Shown here in pieces: positions 15,706 through 23,979 of a stretch of 26,373 nt of DNA. A program made the position numbers and the translations under genes. The stretch's first letter is position 1. Each line of letters opens with the position of its first letter. A model generated the notes under the pieces. That model did not search any database and was not told the origin of the DNA. It was given only the letters and a program-made list of their open reading frames with translations. Source of the DNA: Oxalobacter formigenes (lineage in GTDB: Bacteria > Pseudomonadota > Gammaproteobacteria > Burkholderiales > Burkholderiaceae_D); assembly GCA_019424645.1 (NCBI GenBank), contig JAHYZB010000054.1, forward strand, positions 50,908 through 77,280. The letters run 5' to 3'.

Positions 15706-16332
15706 ATGAGCCATTCCGACACGCAAATGATTTATCTGGCATCGAAAAGCCCGAGAAGACAGGAATTGTTGAACCAGATCGGCATTCAGTTTACCGTTCT
15801 CGATGTGCCTGCACAGGATACTGCCAATTCCGATATGGTCGATGAGACAGTTTTGACCAATGAAAACGCAGCTGATTACGTCAACCGCCTCTCCCGCAAC
15901 AAAGCCGACTGCGCATGGCAATTTTTGATATCCCGTGACGTCGCAAAATATCCTGTCCTGACAGCCGACACGACTGTGGTGCTGGACAACCTGATTCTCG
16001 GAAAACCGCAAGACCGGGAAGAAGCTTGTGAAATGATGAAACGGCTCTCCGGAAAAACCCATCAGGTATTGACCAGTGTAGCCATCAAAAACGACGAGTT
16101 CTTTTCACAGGCTCTTCAAACATCCTGTGTGACATTTGCCGAATTGACTTCCGAAATGATCGAAGCTTATATCGATACCAGTGAGCCTTATGACAAGGCC
16201 GGTGGATATGGCATACAGGGACTGGCAGGCAAATTCATCAAACATATCGAAGGCAGCTATTCAGGCATCATGGGGCTTCCTTTGTACGAGACAAGCGAAC
16301 TGTTAAGAAAAGCGGGCATAGCCGTACCATGA
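15706..16332 (+). CDS. maf: Maf-family nucleoside triphosphate pyrophosphatase
   Basis: 208 residues. Signatures: ASKSPRRQELL near the N-terminus, the catalytic VLTADTTVVLDNLILGKP, SGKTHQVLTSVAI, and DKAGGYGIQGLAGKFIKHIEGSYSGIMGLPLYE at the C-terminus. The pattern fits the YhdE subgroup (dTTP/UTP pyrophosphatase), which hydrolyses non-canonical or surplus nucleotides; subgroup choice is inference. Its stop codon overlaps the rng start codon (ATGA, 16329-16332), and in many proteobacteria maf and rng are likewise adjacent. Confidence 0.95.
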   Translation: MSHSDTQMIYLASKSPRRQELLNQIGIQFTVLDVPAQDTANSDMVDETVLTNENAADYVNRLSRNKADCAWQFLISRDVAKYPVLTADTTVVLDNLILGKPQDREEACEMMKRLSGKTHQVLTSVAIKNDEFFSQALQTSCVTFAELTSEMIEAYIDTSEPYDKAGGYGIQGLAGKFIKHIEGSYSGIMGLPLYETSELLRKAGIAVP

Positions 16333-17792
16333 AAGAAGACATACTGATCAATATCACGCCTCAGGAAACGCGGATCGCGATCGTTTCCGAAGGTACGACA
16401 CAGGAACTTCATATCGAGCGCTCCCTGACACGGGGACTGGCGGGTAATGTTTATCTCGGCCGTGTAGTTCGTGTCCTTCCCGGCATGCAATCCGCCTTCA
16501 TCGATATCGGACTGGAACGGGCCGCTTTTTTACATATCGACGACATCTTTGAAGCGCATCGGGACAAGACATCCGAAGACAAGCCGATCCCGATCGAAAA
16601 AATGCTCACCGACGGCCAGTCGATCATGGTACGTGTCATAAAAGATCCTATCGGCACCAAAGGCGCACGGCTCTCGACCCAGATTTCCATTGCCGGGAGG
16701 ATGCTGGTTTACCTGCCCCAGGAACCCCACATCGGTATATCCCAGCGCATTCTCGATGAAAAAGAACGTGAATCCCTGAAAAGCCGTTTGCAGCAACTCA
16801 TGGCACCGGATGAAAAAGGGGGTTACATCATCCGGACGATGGCAGAAGACGCATCCGATTCCGATTTGAAAACGGATGCCTCTTTTCTTGAAAAAATCTG
16901 GAAAACACTGAAAGAAAAAGCGTATGTCACCCCGCCTCCGGCACTTATGTATCAGGATCTGAACCTGGCAGAACGGGTACTACGTGATTTCGTGCATGAA
17001 AAAACCAACCGGATTCTGGTGGATTCGAGAGAAGAATTTCTGAAACTTCAGGAATTCGCCAAAATATACACTCCCGATATTCTCGACCGTCTGGCCTTTC
17101 ATGAGGGCGACCGGCCACTCTTCGATTTATATAACGTCGAGGAAGAAATACAGCTGGCTTTATCCAGACGGGTCAACCTCAAATCAGGCGGTTACCTTAT
17201 CGTTGACCAGACTGAAGCCATGACGACCATCGATGTCAATACAGGAGGCTTCGTCAACGGACGGACATTCGACGATACGATTTTCAAGACCAATCTCGAA
17301 GCCGCTCACGCCATTGCAAGGCAACTGCGACTGCGCAATCTGGGCGGTATCATCATTCTCGATTTCATCGATATGCTCAACCCCGAACATCAAAACGCTG
17401 TCATGGATGAACTCCGGAAAACGCTGGCTCACGATAAAACCAAAATGTCGGTATCTGATTTTTCGGCTTTGGGTCTTGTCGAAATGACCCGAAAAAGAAC
17501 GCGTGAATCACTCTCGCATATTCTCTGTGAACCGTGTCCCGTCTGTCAGGGGCGTGGCGAAATCAAAACCCCACAAACCATCTGCTACGAAATCATGCGC
17601 GACATCATGCGTGAGGCCAAGCAATTCAGCCCGAAAGAATTCCGTATTCTGGCATCTCAAATTGTAGTGGACCTGTTTCTGGAAGAAGAATCCCAGCATC
17701 TGGCGGCTTTGGGGGACATGATAGAAAAACCGGTTTCACTGCAGGTTGAACCCACTTATGCCCAATGGCAATATGAGGTCATTCTGATGTAG
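16329..17792 (+). CDS. rng: Ribonuclease G
   Basis: 487 residues, the length of RNase G, without the long C-terminal scaffold of RNase E. An S1 RNA-binding domain lies near residues 35-125 (GNVYLGRVVRVLPGMQSAFIDIGLERAAFLH). The DNase I-like catalytic core has Asp302 in TTIDVNTGGFVNGR and Asp345 in IIILDFIDML. Cysteines 403 and 406 in CPVCQGRG form the zinc link of the dimer, with an extra Cys400. The enzyme cuts AU-rich single-stranded RNA and matures the 16S rRNA 5' end. It overlaps maf by 4 bases and ends the plus-strand run; the convergent GT8 gene ends 14 bases further with no terminator between. Confidence 0.96.
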   Translation: MKEDILINITPQETRIAIVSEGTTQELHIERSLTRGLAGNVYLGRVVRVLPGMQSAFIDIGLERAAFLHIDDIFEAHRDKTSEDKPIPIEKMLTDGQSIMVRVIKDPIGTKGARLSTQISIAGRMLVYLPQEPHIGISQRILDEKERESLKSRLQQLMAPDEKGGYIIRTMAEDASDSDLKTDASFLEKIWKTLKEKAYVTPPPALMYQDLNLAERVLRDFVHEKTNRILVDSREEFLKLQEFAKIYTPDILDRLAFHEGDRPLFDLYNVEEEIQLALSRRVNLKSGGYLIVDQTEAMTTIDVNTGGFVNGRTFDDTIFKTNLEAAHAIARQLRLRNLGGIIILDFIDMLNPEHQNAVMDELRKTLAHDKTKMSVSDFSALGLVEMTRKRTRESLSHILCEPCPVCQGRGEIKTPQTICYEIMRDIMREAKQFSPKEFRILASQIVVDLFLEEESQHLAALGDMIEKPVSLQVEPTYAQWQYEVILM

Positions 17793-17806
17793 TGTATGAG
17801 GCTGCC

Positions 17807-18730
17807 TTACAAAAATTTTGTTTTGATATAACGCATTCCCCAATTCAAACCAGTCAAATAGCTCCCTTTTTTAAAGGAATATCGTGCATATCTGCGCATT
17901 TCCTTATAGTTTTTGGGCATTTCAAGCCCATCCCATACTGTTTTTTTCTGATAATTCAGATACAAGCCAGTTATATCATCAAATATGTTATAACAATGCC
18001 ATGGTTTGACGGGCCCAACAAAATGAATAAATTTTGCATTTTCTGGAACCGAATATTTCTCCTTTTTCTTGTCTAATTGCTCTGCATTGATCATATAATT
18101 CCAAATGTTATCCAGGTAACGCACCTTATCAATCATAACCAGATTCAAAGCATCCTGGTCAATTAGATTGAAGCCGCTTCCTTTTTCATTCAAAACCGAT
18201 AAAAGCTGCCCATACACGTTATTTTTATTCCATTTTTCAATATCCATCATCAGAACACCTGAATTGAAATAGCGTTTCTGGAATGAAGCGTTTTCATTAA
18301 GATAAGTTTCCGAGTCGATATCTTCTACAACTGCTAATATTTCATTTTCAGCCATTTCCAGATGAAACAAATCCGAAATGTTATTTATACAGATAATATC
18401 TGCATCCAGATATAATGCCCTGTCTGTCAGTCCTTGTAATAATTCCGGAATAAAGAATCTTAGAAACGCCCCCGAAGTGATATGTGAGAAATTAGAAAAT
18501 TTTGGAAATATCGACAAATCAACATCAATAAAATGAAAATTTATTTCTGCCTGAAGCGTAAGCATTGATTTTTTGATTTCATCAATAACCTTATCACTCA
18601 AGTCATTATAGATAACATGGAAAATAATATTATTATTCTTATTATTTTCCAGAATGGAGGCTATTGTTACGCACATTTTAGGCGCATATATCGTGTCTAC
18701 TCCAAAAGCTATATGAAACTCATTCTTCAT
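17807..18730 (-). CDS. GT8-family LPS glycosyltransferase (WaaI/WaaJ-like)
   Basis: 307 residues. The N-terminus HIAFGVDTIYAPKMCVTIASILEN, the metal-binding DXD motif LYLDADIICI (Asp109-Ala-Asp111), the YFNSGVLMMDIEKW segment, LIDQDALNLV and the KFIHFVGPVKPWH motif identify a GT8 enzyme, the family of LPS core galactosyl- and glucosyltransferases using UDP-sugars. AGGA stands 7 bases before the ATG. The gene is clearly richer in A and T than the rng side of the boundary. It is 116 bases downstream of the next glycosyltransferase and has a possible promoter (perfect -10 TATAAT on the minus strand, 18800-18795, without a clear -35). Acceptor and sugar cannot be told. Confidence 0.88.
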   Translation of the reverse strand: MKNEFHIAFGVDTIYAPKMCVTIASILENNKNNNIIFHVIYNDLSDKVIDEIKKSMLTLQAEINFHFIDVDLSIFPKFSNFSHITSGAFLRFFIPELLQGLTDRALYLDADIICINNISDLFHLEMAENEILAVVEDIDSETYLNENASFQKRYFNSGVLMMDIEKWNKNNVYGQLLSVLNEKGSGFNLIDQDALNLVMIDKVRYLDNIWNYMINAEQLDKKKEKYSVPENAKFIHFVGPVKPWHCYNIFDDITGLYLNYQKKTVWDGLEMPKNYKEMRRYARYSFKKGSYLTGLNWGMRYIKTKFL

Positions 18731-18795
18731 AATATCATCCTGAACTTAGCTACAATCTCAATTAATATATGTCCAGCTTAACGCACCATCGAGAA

Positions 18796-18833
18796 TTATA
18801 CTTTTCAACACGCCCCCTCATTAGAAAGTATAA
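18796..18833. repeat. Inverted repeat between the two AT-rich glycosyltransferase genes
   Basis: TTATACTTT (18796-18804) and AAAGTATAA (18825-18833) are exact 9-base reverse complements separated by 20 bases. One arm contains a TATAAT -10-like sequence for the GT8 gene. It may be an operator or a long-loop hairpin in the intergenic RNA. Confidence 0.4.
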
Positions 18834-18846
18834 AATCCCGAGGAGC

Positions 18847-20097
18847 TCAGTAAATCCACCAATCATTACATTGATAATTTTTCAATATATCCGGATGTAA
18901 TGGCTCAAGATTACCTTTCACAAATGATTCCAATCTATTAATAGAATCATATCCAATTACAAAAAAGCGTGAAGCATCATAAAAATCACTGCTTAAAACC
19001 AGCCGACGATTTGTTATGATTTTCCTATTCAAGATCAATGCCTCTGGAATACGAAAAGAAAATCCTTCCTGCTGATTTATGCGACACATATCAATGACTA
19101 TTTCAGATTTGCTTACATAACCCAGATACCTCGAATACGACATGCGTTCCCGCTTAATATTATCTATATTAATGATATATTCATTAATATAATTGGGTGC
19201 AGATTGAAAAATTTGACATAATTTTTCCTTTATTTTCGAAAAATCATCCAATCTTGATTTATCCTCTACACTCTTATATGACCCTATGAAAGTGTATAAG
19301 TAATCTCTCACACCAATATCCATACTTTTAATCACTTGACCATTAACAGCATTTGGCTTGTAACCTATATCAAGTAATTCTGCATCATACTCTGAATAAG
19401 ATTCAGCCCCCTCAATAACTTTATTTTCAATAAGACTACGAATATCCCCTCGCAGTTTCGCAGGATCATTCGTTATATGGCTGACACAATCATGCAATCG
19501 GATGTAAATCTTTTGATTTGGATGTAATATTTTATATGCTTTCAATAAAAAAGGGGAAACCATATTTGCAAATACAGAAATCCCGCTTGTATTATCACAC
19601 AACAATTTACGTGAAATACCGGCAAGGACAAAAATTAAAAAATTCCGAGATGGCTTCGAATGGCCTGAAATCTCTTTTACACTATAATCAGGAAAATGGT
19701 ATTTATAAATTTCAGCAACATGCTCATCGGGTGTAAATATATTCCTTTCACCTACCGAACCGCTTATAATATCAACCAGATTCCATATTCCAATTACTTT
19801 GCCATAATTTACAAAGAAACATTTTATTATTGCCCGTTTTATTTTATCAATCAAATTTAAATTTTTCTTTGGAGGGCTTCCATAAAAATGATATCGTCCA
19901 GATAATAGTCCCCAAAAAGAAAAATCCTTTATTCCTTTTTTATAATTGATATTTTCAAAATATCTCTTTAAAATACCAGGTAATTCTTCCAGAGAATGAC
20001 ATTCTGAAAGTATAAAAATTTCAAAATCGTTCTTCCTTCTTATCTTTCCTCGATATTTAATATTTCCAAACCATCGATATAATGTATGCATTGCCAT
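18847..20097 (-). CDS. Putative GT-B-type glycosyltransferase, poorly characterised
   Basis: 416 residues; I do not recognise a named family. The C-terminal part looks like the second half of a GT-B glycosyltransferase: a probable strand-turn start (YTFIGSYKS, about 268-276), the stretch YLGYVSKSEIVIDM (324-337), then EGFSFRIPEALILNRKIIT, in which Glu344 and Glu352 form an EX7E motif as in retaining GT-B enzymes. The N-terminal half has no clear catalytic motif; IFTPDEHVAEIYKYHFPDY (120-138) could belong to the acceptor domain. No signal peptide or convincing membrane span. Strongly AT-rich with many AAA and ATA codons, unlike rng or purD, suggesting acquisition by transfer. The ATG at 20097 lacks a good ribosome-binding site; ATG 20091 is an alternative. 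Position in an LPS cluster supports a glycan role. Confidence 0.7.
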   Translation of the reverse strand: MAMHTLYRWFGNIKYRGKIRRKNDFEIFILSECHSLEELPGILKRYFENINYKKGIKDFSFWGLLSGRYHFYGSPPKKNLNLIDKIKRAIIKCFFVNYGKVIGIWNLVDIISGSVGERNIFTPDEHVAEIYKYHFPDYSVKEISGHSKPSRNFLIFVLAGISRKLLCDNTSGISVFANMVSPFLLKAYKILHPNQKIYIRLHDCVSHITNDPAKLRGDIRSLIENKVIEGAESYSEYDAELLDIGYKPNAVNGQVIKSMDIGVRDYLYTFIGSYKSVEDKSRLDDFSKIKEKLCQIFQSAPNYINEYIINIDNIKRERMSYSRYLGYVSKSEIVIDMCRINQQEGFSFRIPEALILNRKIITNRRLVLSSDFYDASRFFVIGYDSINRLESFVKGNLEPLHPDILKNYQCNDWWIY

Positions 20098-20113
20098 AAC
20101 AACATTCTGTAAT

Positions 20114-20143
20114 ATATTAGGATTTCTGTAAAAACCTGGTCAA
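20114..20143 (-). promoter_or_regulatory. Candidate sigma-70 promoter of the putative GT-B gene
   Basis: On the minus strand TTGACC (20143-20138), an 18 bp spacer and TAATAT (20119-20114) precede the gene. The expected leader would be only about 10 bases, in line with the missing ribosome-binding site. The rest of the 165 bp gap is AT-rich, without other recognisable features. Confidence 0.4.
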
Positions 20144-20262
20144 TTTAAGCTGCTGGAAAATACATTACAAAAAAATTTATCATACCTCAAAATTTTTCCA
20201 ATACTCCAATAAACCGTTTTCCACATACGAAATACACTTTACATTCAGCTCATCCCCCACAC

Positions 20263-21084
20263 TTATAAACTTGATATACCTTTTAAGGCCTCAATGCGGT
20301 TGCCTTTCAACGATCTTTCGAATCGATTCCAGTTTTCAGTTTTTGAACTTCTATCATTTTCAGGATGCCATAAATGCAGAACCGGCACGGCGAAACGACC
20401 ATCTTTTATATGAACGCCTAATCTGAGCATACGAACGGCAAAATCCGAATCTTCATAACCCCAACCGGAAAAACTGGCGTCAAAACCATCAACGATCAGA
20501 AAATCTTTTCTCCAGACTCCGATATTGCATCCTCTCAAAACGCGCCAATCATTGGCACGACGATTTCTGTATTTTTCCAGATCCAGTCTGAGCCAACCAA
20601 GAGCTTTATTCGTCTTTCCACTCCATTTGGCAAGAAGCCATTGAAAAACGCCCCAGGAACAAGGCTCGTTTAGTCTGGATGAAATCAGTAAATCCGATGT
20701 ATAAGTTCTTGATAAAAGAATTCTGTTACCCGCCACAACTTTTCCGGATTCTGCAAGTCTTTGATGCTGCGAAACAAAATCGGACATAGGAATGCAATCA
20801 CCATCGAGAAATACAAGATAGTCTCCGGCAGATTCCAAAGCCGCCTTATTCCGTATTTCAGCCAGTCTAAACCCGTTATCTGGATGCCAGACATGTTTCA
20901 GGTTTTCACCAAAAAAAGGCCGATATTGTTCGATGACTCGCACCGTTGGCTCCCTTGAGCCATCATCAGCGATAATTAACTCCCAATCGTTTTGATCAAT
21001 TTCTTTTTGCTGACAAAATCCGGCCAAAACTGCATTGAGTGCATCCGGACGATTATAAGTCGAGACAATGACAGAAATTTTCAT
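20263..21084 (-). CDS. Glycosyltransferase, GT2 fold with galactosyltransferase-type C-terminus
   Basis: 273 residues. GT-A fold with MKISVIVSTYNRPDALNAVL at the start, IIADDGSRE near residue 40, and the DXD motif FLDGDCIP (Asp94, Asp96). The C-terminal half contains RGCNIGVWRKDFLIVDGFDASFSGWGYEDSDFAVRML, which matches the GT7 C-terminal (Glyco_transf_7C) signature with the conserved Glu211-Asp212. Cytoplasmic, no membrane span. The product should add a hexose or aminosugar to LPS core or a surface glycan; substrate unknown. Its start codon overlaps the stop of the upstream GT4 gene by 4 bases (ATGA), so it is translationally coupled and ends the msbA operon. Confidence 0.88.
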   Translation of the reverse strand: MKISVIVSTYNRPDALNAVLAGFCQQKEIDQNDWELIIADDGSREPTVRVIEQYRPFFGENLKHVWHPDNGFRLAEIRNKAALESAGDYLVFLDGDCIPMSDFVSQHQRLAESGKVVAGNRILLSRTYTSDLLISSRLNEPCSWGVFQWLLAKWSGKTNKALGWLRLDLEKYRNRRANDWRVLRGCNIGVWRKDFLIVDGFDASFSGWGYEDSDFAVRMLRLGVHIKDGRFAVPVLHLWHPENDRSSKTENWNRFERSLKGNRIEALKGISSL

Positions 21085-22133
21085 GATTCTAAAAGACGAA
21101 TTAACTCATCAAGATAAGCATCGAAGGAATAAGGATAATGAATGTAGCATTCAGGGGACGCAATCACCAGATTTTCCGAGTCGAACCTATCCAACATTTT
21201 CAGCAACAGTTCACGCAATGCATCAGCATTTCGCGCAAAAGAATAACTGGCCGGTTGCGATAACACTTCAACTGCACCAATCGTATCAGCCAATAGTACC
21301 GGCGTCCCACATAAAATAGATTCAGGCCCGACCAGTCCAAAAGGTTCATAAACAGAAGCCAGGATCGTTGCATCAGCTGCAGCATAAATTTCAGGCATAT
21401 TCTCGCAAAATCCCAGATTCAGAACATGAGAACCTTTCAAAGGATTTTTTCCGGCCACAGCTAATACGAGGCGTTCGTCCATCCCTTCCAGCGCATCAAG
21501 AATCAGCCGTGCACCTTTTCTTTCGTGGTCATTTGAAGGAAACAACAAAACAAACTGATTCGACGTTACCCCCAGTTTCTCTCGGATTTTTTCGCGATTT
21601 TTCCTGGCATTGAGATTGAAAACCGCTGTATCAACTGAAGGATAAAGGGCTTTGACCTTTTCCGGACTGATCTTGTATTCGTTAATGATTTCATTCCGAA
21701 TCTGATTGGAATGCGCAATTATCACTTTTGCATTGCCGTACAGTTTTTCTTCATTGGCAATAACCTGACGATCGAAAAAACCCGGTCTTTTTCCTTTGTC
21801 GCGCAAATGGACCTTGTGGGTTCCACCGGAAATAACTACCTCCACTTTCCCCGTTACCCGGGATATCCCAATAGTCGGCCAATTCTCATTCACATAATTT
21901 AGTGCCTGATGCTCAAAACGATTATTATTGAAACGAGAAAAAGGCGTTCTGTCAGGCAAAACAACAAACTCAACACCTGAAGGCTTTTCCTTCCATTCGA
22001 CCTTACGGGTAATCACCCGTAAAAATATGCCTCTGGATGAAAATCCAGTAATCAAGTCCAATACATGCCTGTCCATTCCTCCTTGTGGGCGAATGGAATG
22101 AAAAACGAGATTGATTCCCGGCAAATTATTCAT
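21081..22133 (-). CDS. GT4-family glycosyltransferase (WaaG-like)
   Basis: 350 residues. A GT-B protein: the N-terminus LVFHSIRPQGGMDRHVLDLITGFSSRGI carries the GG acceptor-side loop, and the C-terminal half holds the donor site with FPSNDHERKGARLILDAL, AGKNPLKGSHVLNLGF, and ASVYEPFGLVGPESILCGTPVLL. The last has the retaining EX7E motif (EPFGLVGPE). This fits LPS core enzymes such as WaaG, though sugar and acceptor remain open. AGGA lies 9 bases before the ATG. It overlaps the end of the repaired reading frame of the preceding GT2 gene by 8 bases and the following gene by 4 bases, a compact operon arrangement. Confidence 0.9.
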   Translation of the reverse strand: MNNLPGINLVFHSIRPQGGMDRHVLDLITGFSSRGIFLRVITRKVEWKEKPSGVEFVVLPDRTPFSRFNNNRFEHQALNYVNENWPTIGISRVTGKVEVVISGGTHKVHLRDKGKRPGFFDRQVIANEEKLYGNAKVIIAHSNQIRNEIINEYKISPEKVKALYPSVDTAVFNLNARKNREKIREKLGVTSNQFVLLFPSNDHERKGARLILDALEGMDERLVLAVAGKNPLKGSHVLNLGFCENMPEIYAAADATILASVYEPFGLVGPESILCGTPVLLADTIGAVEVLSQPASYSFARNADALRELLLKMLDRFDSENLVIASPECYIHYPYSFDAYLDELIRLLES

Positions 22134-22888
22134 TTATTTTTTTCCTGGCGCGTCCGATTTCGATTGCATACGCATATTTAAGATAAGAGCCTACTCCAAG
22201 ACAAATCGATAATGTCAGCCCATCATGCCCAATTAGAAAACCGGTCCTTAAAACATAATGAATCAGAAACGACCAGAAACCATGCATGAATGGTTGCCAG
22301 GAATACAAACGTTGGCACTATCTGCCAGATTTTTCGCCAGTCCGCATATTTATACTTTTCGACCATATCAAGATAATCTCGATATGAATAATGGATAATA
22401 TGGATTGGCTCACTGATGGATGATTTCGCTTCAACATAAGTATGCGCGACAACAGGTATAAACCGTGCCCTGTTTTTTCTGAACAATCGCTTCATATAAT
22501 CCGGATATTGACCAACATGCGGCGCAAAACGATCACCGATAAAATAATTCCGGCGTCGGGTCTGTATCAGATCGACACCCGGATCATCCAGGTTTGTCCG
22601 TTTGACATACTGGACGAAATCATCCTCCAGTCGTTCATCTGCATCCAGATTCAATATCCACTGATGTCGGCAATACGGCAAGCCATGAGTACGTTGCGGT
22701 CCATCGCCAAGAAATGGTTTTTGAACAATGACAGTTGCGCCCTCCGCTTTTGCAAGCTCCACCGTGTCATCGATACTGCCCGAATCAACCACCACAATAT
22801 CATCACAAATCTGCTTCATGGAACGCAAGCAATCGACGATATTGCGGGATTCGTTCAAAGTGATTACCAAACCGCTTATTTCATTCAT
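22126..22888 (-). pseudogene. WaaE-like GT2 glycosyltransferase gene with an apparent one-base frameshift
   Basis: The gene starts at ATG 22888, with GAGG 7 bases upstream; a TTG at 22894 is open but too close to that site. The first frame gives a WaaE/KdtX-type GT2 protein: SGLVITLNESRNIVDCL, VVVDSGSIDDT, GDGPQRTHG, and the DXD-type LNLDADERLEDDF. After DMVEKYKYADWRKIWQIVPT the frame runs into unrelated sequence and stops at 22223. The next frame instead continues as WQPFMHGFWSFLIHYVLRTG and on to a hydrophobic, family-like tail ending at 22126, just where the GT4 gene begins. One extra base in the AAA run at 22307-22309 (TTT on the coding strand) would explain it. It may be a real inactivation, phase variation or a sequencing error. 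Confidence 0.75.
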
Positions 22889-22938
22889 AGCCAAACCTCA
22901 AAATCAATTCGCAAATGTGACAATGCATAGCTTCCGGA

Positions 22939-23979
22939 CTACCTTGAATATTTACTCGTCACGATCTCCTTAACCTTTTCAAAAATGAGTGAAGGCATCA
23001 ATTTTTCCATGCAGTTATGGTGTCCTAAAGGACATTCTCTTTTCTGACAGGGTGCGCAATCCAGATCCAGTGACATAATATACGACTGGCTTGAAAATGG
23101 CGGGGTATGCCGATAATCAGTCGAACCGTAGAGAGCGACAACGGGAAGATCAAAAGCCGATGCCACATGCATCAGGCCTGAATCATTTGTGACCAGAAGA
23201 TCGATTCCGGCAATCAATGCAATAGCTTCTTTCAGGCTTGTTTTTCCAGCCAGATTCAATGTACCAGGCACATTCGAATGAATGGCTTCACATACATCAT
23301 TATCCTTTTTTGACCCCAGCAGAACAATCTGTGTCCCAGGGTAGCATTGGATAATTCGCGCGGCCAACGCTGAAAAATGAGAGACAGGCCATCGCTTTGC
23401 CGAACCGAATTCGGCACCGGGGGCAAAAGCAACGATCATTGTGCCTTTTTCAAGATTCAGCTTCTTTTTTACAGCATCAACCGCTTTCTCATCAACATGC
23501 AAACGGGGATGAAGAGATTCAAACCTGCCCTCTATATTTCCATCAGGTTTATCGATCAGAGCGGCATAAAAAGCCATCATCGGCCGTGGATGACGTTTAT
23601 CGTCATAATGAATGACATTCAACAATCCATAACGAGACTCACCCAGATAGCCAATACGTTCCGGAATCTTCGCCAGCCATGGAATCAGGGCGAATTTCAG
23701 TGTATTAGGCAAAACATAAGCCTGATCATAATTCAACGTCCTTAAAAATTTCGCCATTGTCCAGCGATCTTTCAACTGCAATTTGCCGTGTTTGAAAGTC
23801 GATTCATGAACCTGATTCACTTCTTCCATTGCCTGCCAGACGGGAGCTACCCATGCAGGAGCCAAAACATCGATTGCCACGTCCGGATAACGCAGCCTCA
23901 ACAATTGGAGTAAAGGCTGTGCCATAATGGCGTCACCAATCCAGTTGGGCGAAATGATCAATACGCGCGAAGGCATCAT
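22939..23979 (-). CDS. waaF: ADP-heptose:LPS heptosyltransferase II
   Basis: 346 residues, the usual WaaF length. GT9 family: LIISPNWIGDAIMAQPLLQLLR at the N-terminus, APGAEFGSAKRWPVSHFSALA at the start of the second Rossmann domain, and DLLVTNDSGLMHVASAFDLPVVALYGSTDYRHTPP as the ADP-heptose site. The late segment LDCAPCQKRECPLGHHNCM is also typical. It adds the second heptose to the inner core on the cytoplasmic face of the inner membrane. The first of two adjacent ATGs overlaps the msbA stop by 4 bases (ATGA). WaaC, which acts before it, is not in the window. Confidence 0.94.
   Translation of the reverse strand: MMPSRVLIISPNWIGDAIMAQPLLQLLRLRYPDVAIDVLAPAWVAPVWQAMEEVNQVHESTFKHGKLQLKDRWTMAKFLRTLNYDQAYVLPNTLKFALIPWLAKIPERIGYLGESRYGLLNVIHYDDKRHPRPMMAFYAALIDKPDGNIEGRFESLHPRLHVDEKAVDAVKKKLNLEKGTMIVAFAPGAEFGSAKRWPVSHFSALAARIIQCYPGTQIVLLGSKKDNDVCEAIHSNVPGTLNLAGKTSLKEAIALIAGIDLLVTNDSGLMHVASAFDLPVVALYGSTDYRHTPPFSSQSYIMSLDLDCAPCQKRECPLGHHNCMEKLMPSLIFEKVKEIVTSKYSR

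Noticed and set aside
22126..22308. A separate 60-residue gene with a TTG start
   Set aside because: Its sequence (FMHGFWSFLIHYVLRTGFL and on) is the expected C-terminal tail of the WaaE-like protein directly upstream; it is better explained as the second half of a frameshifted gene.
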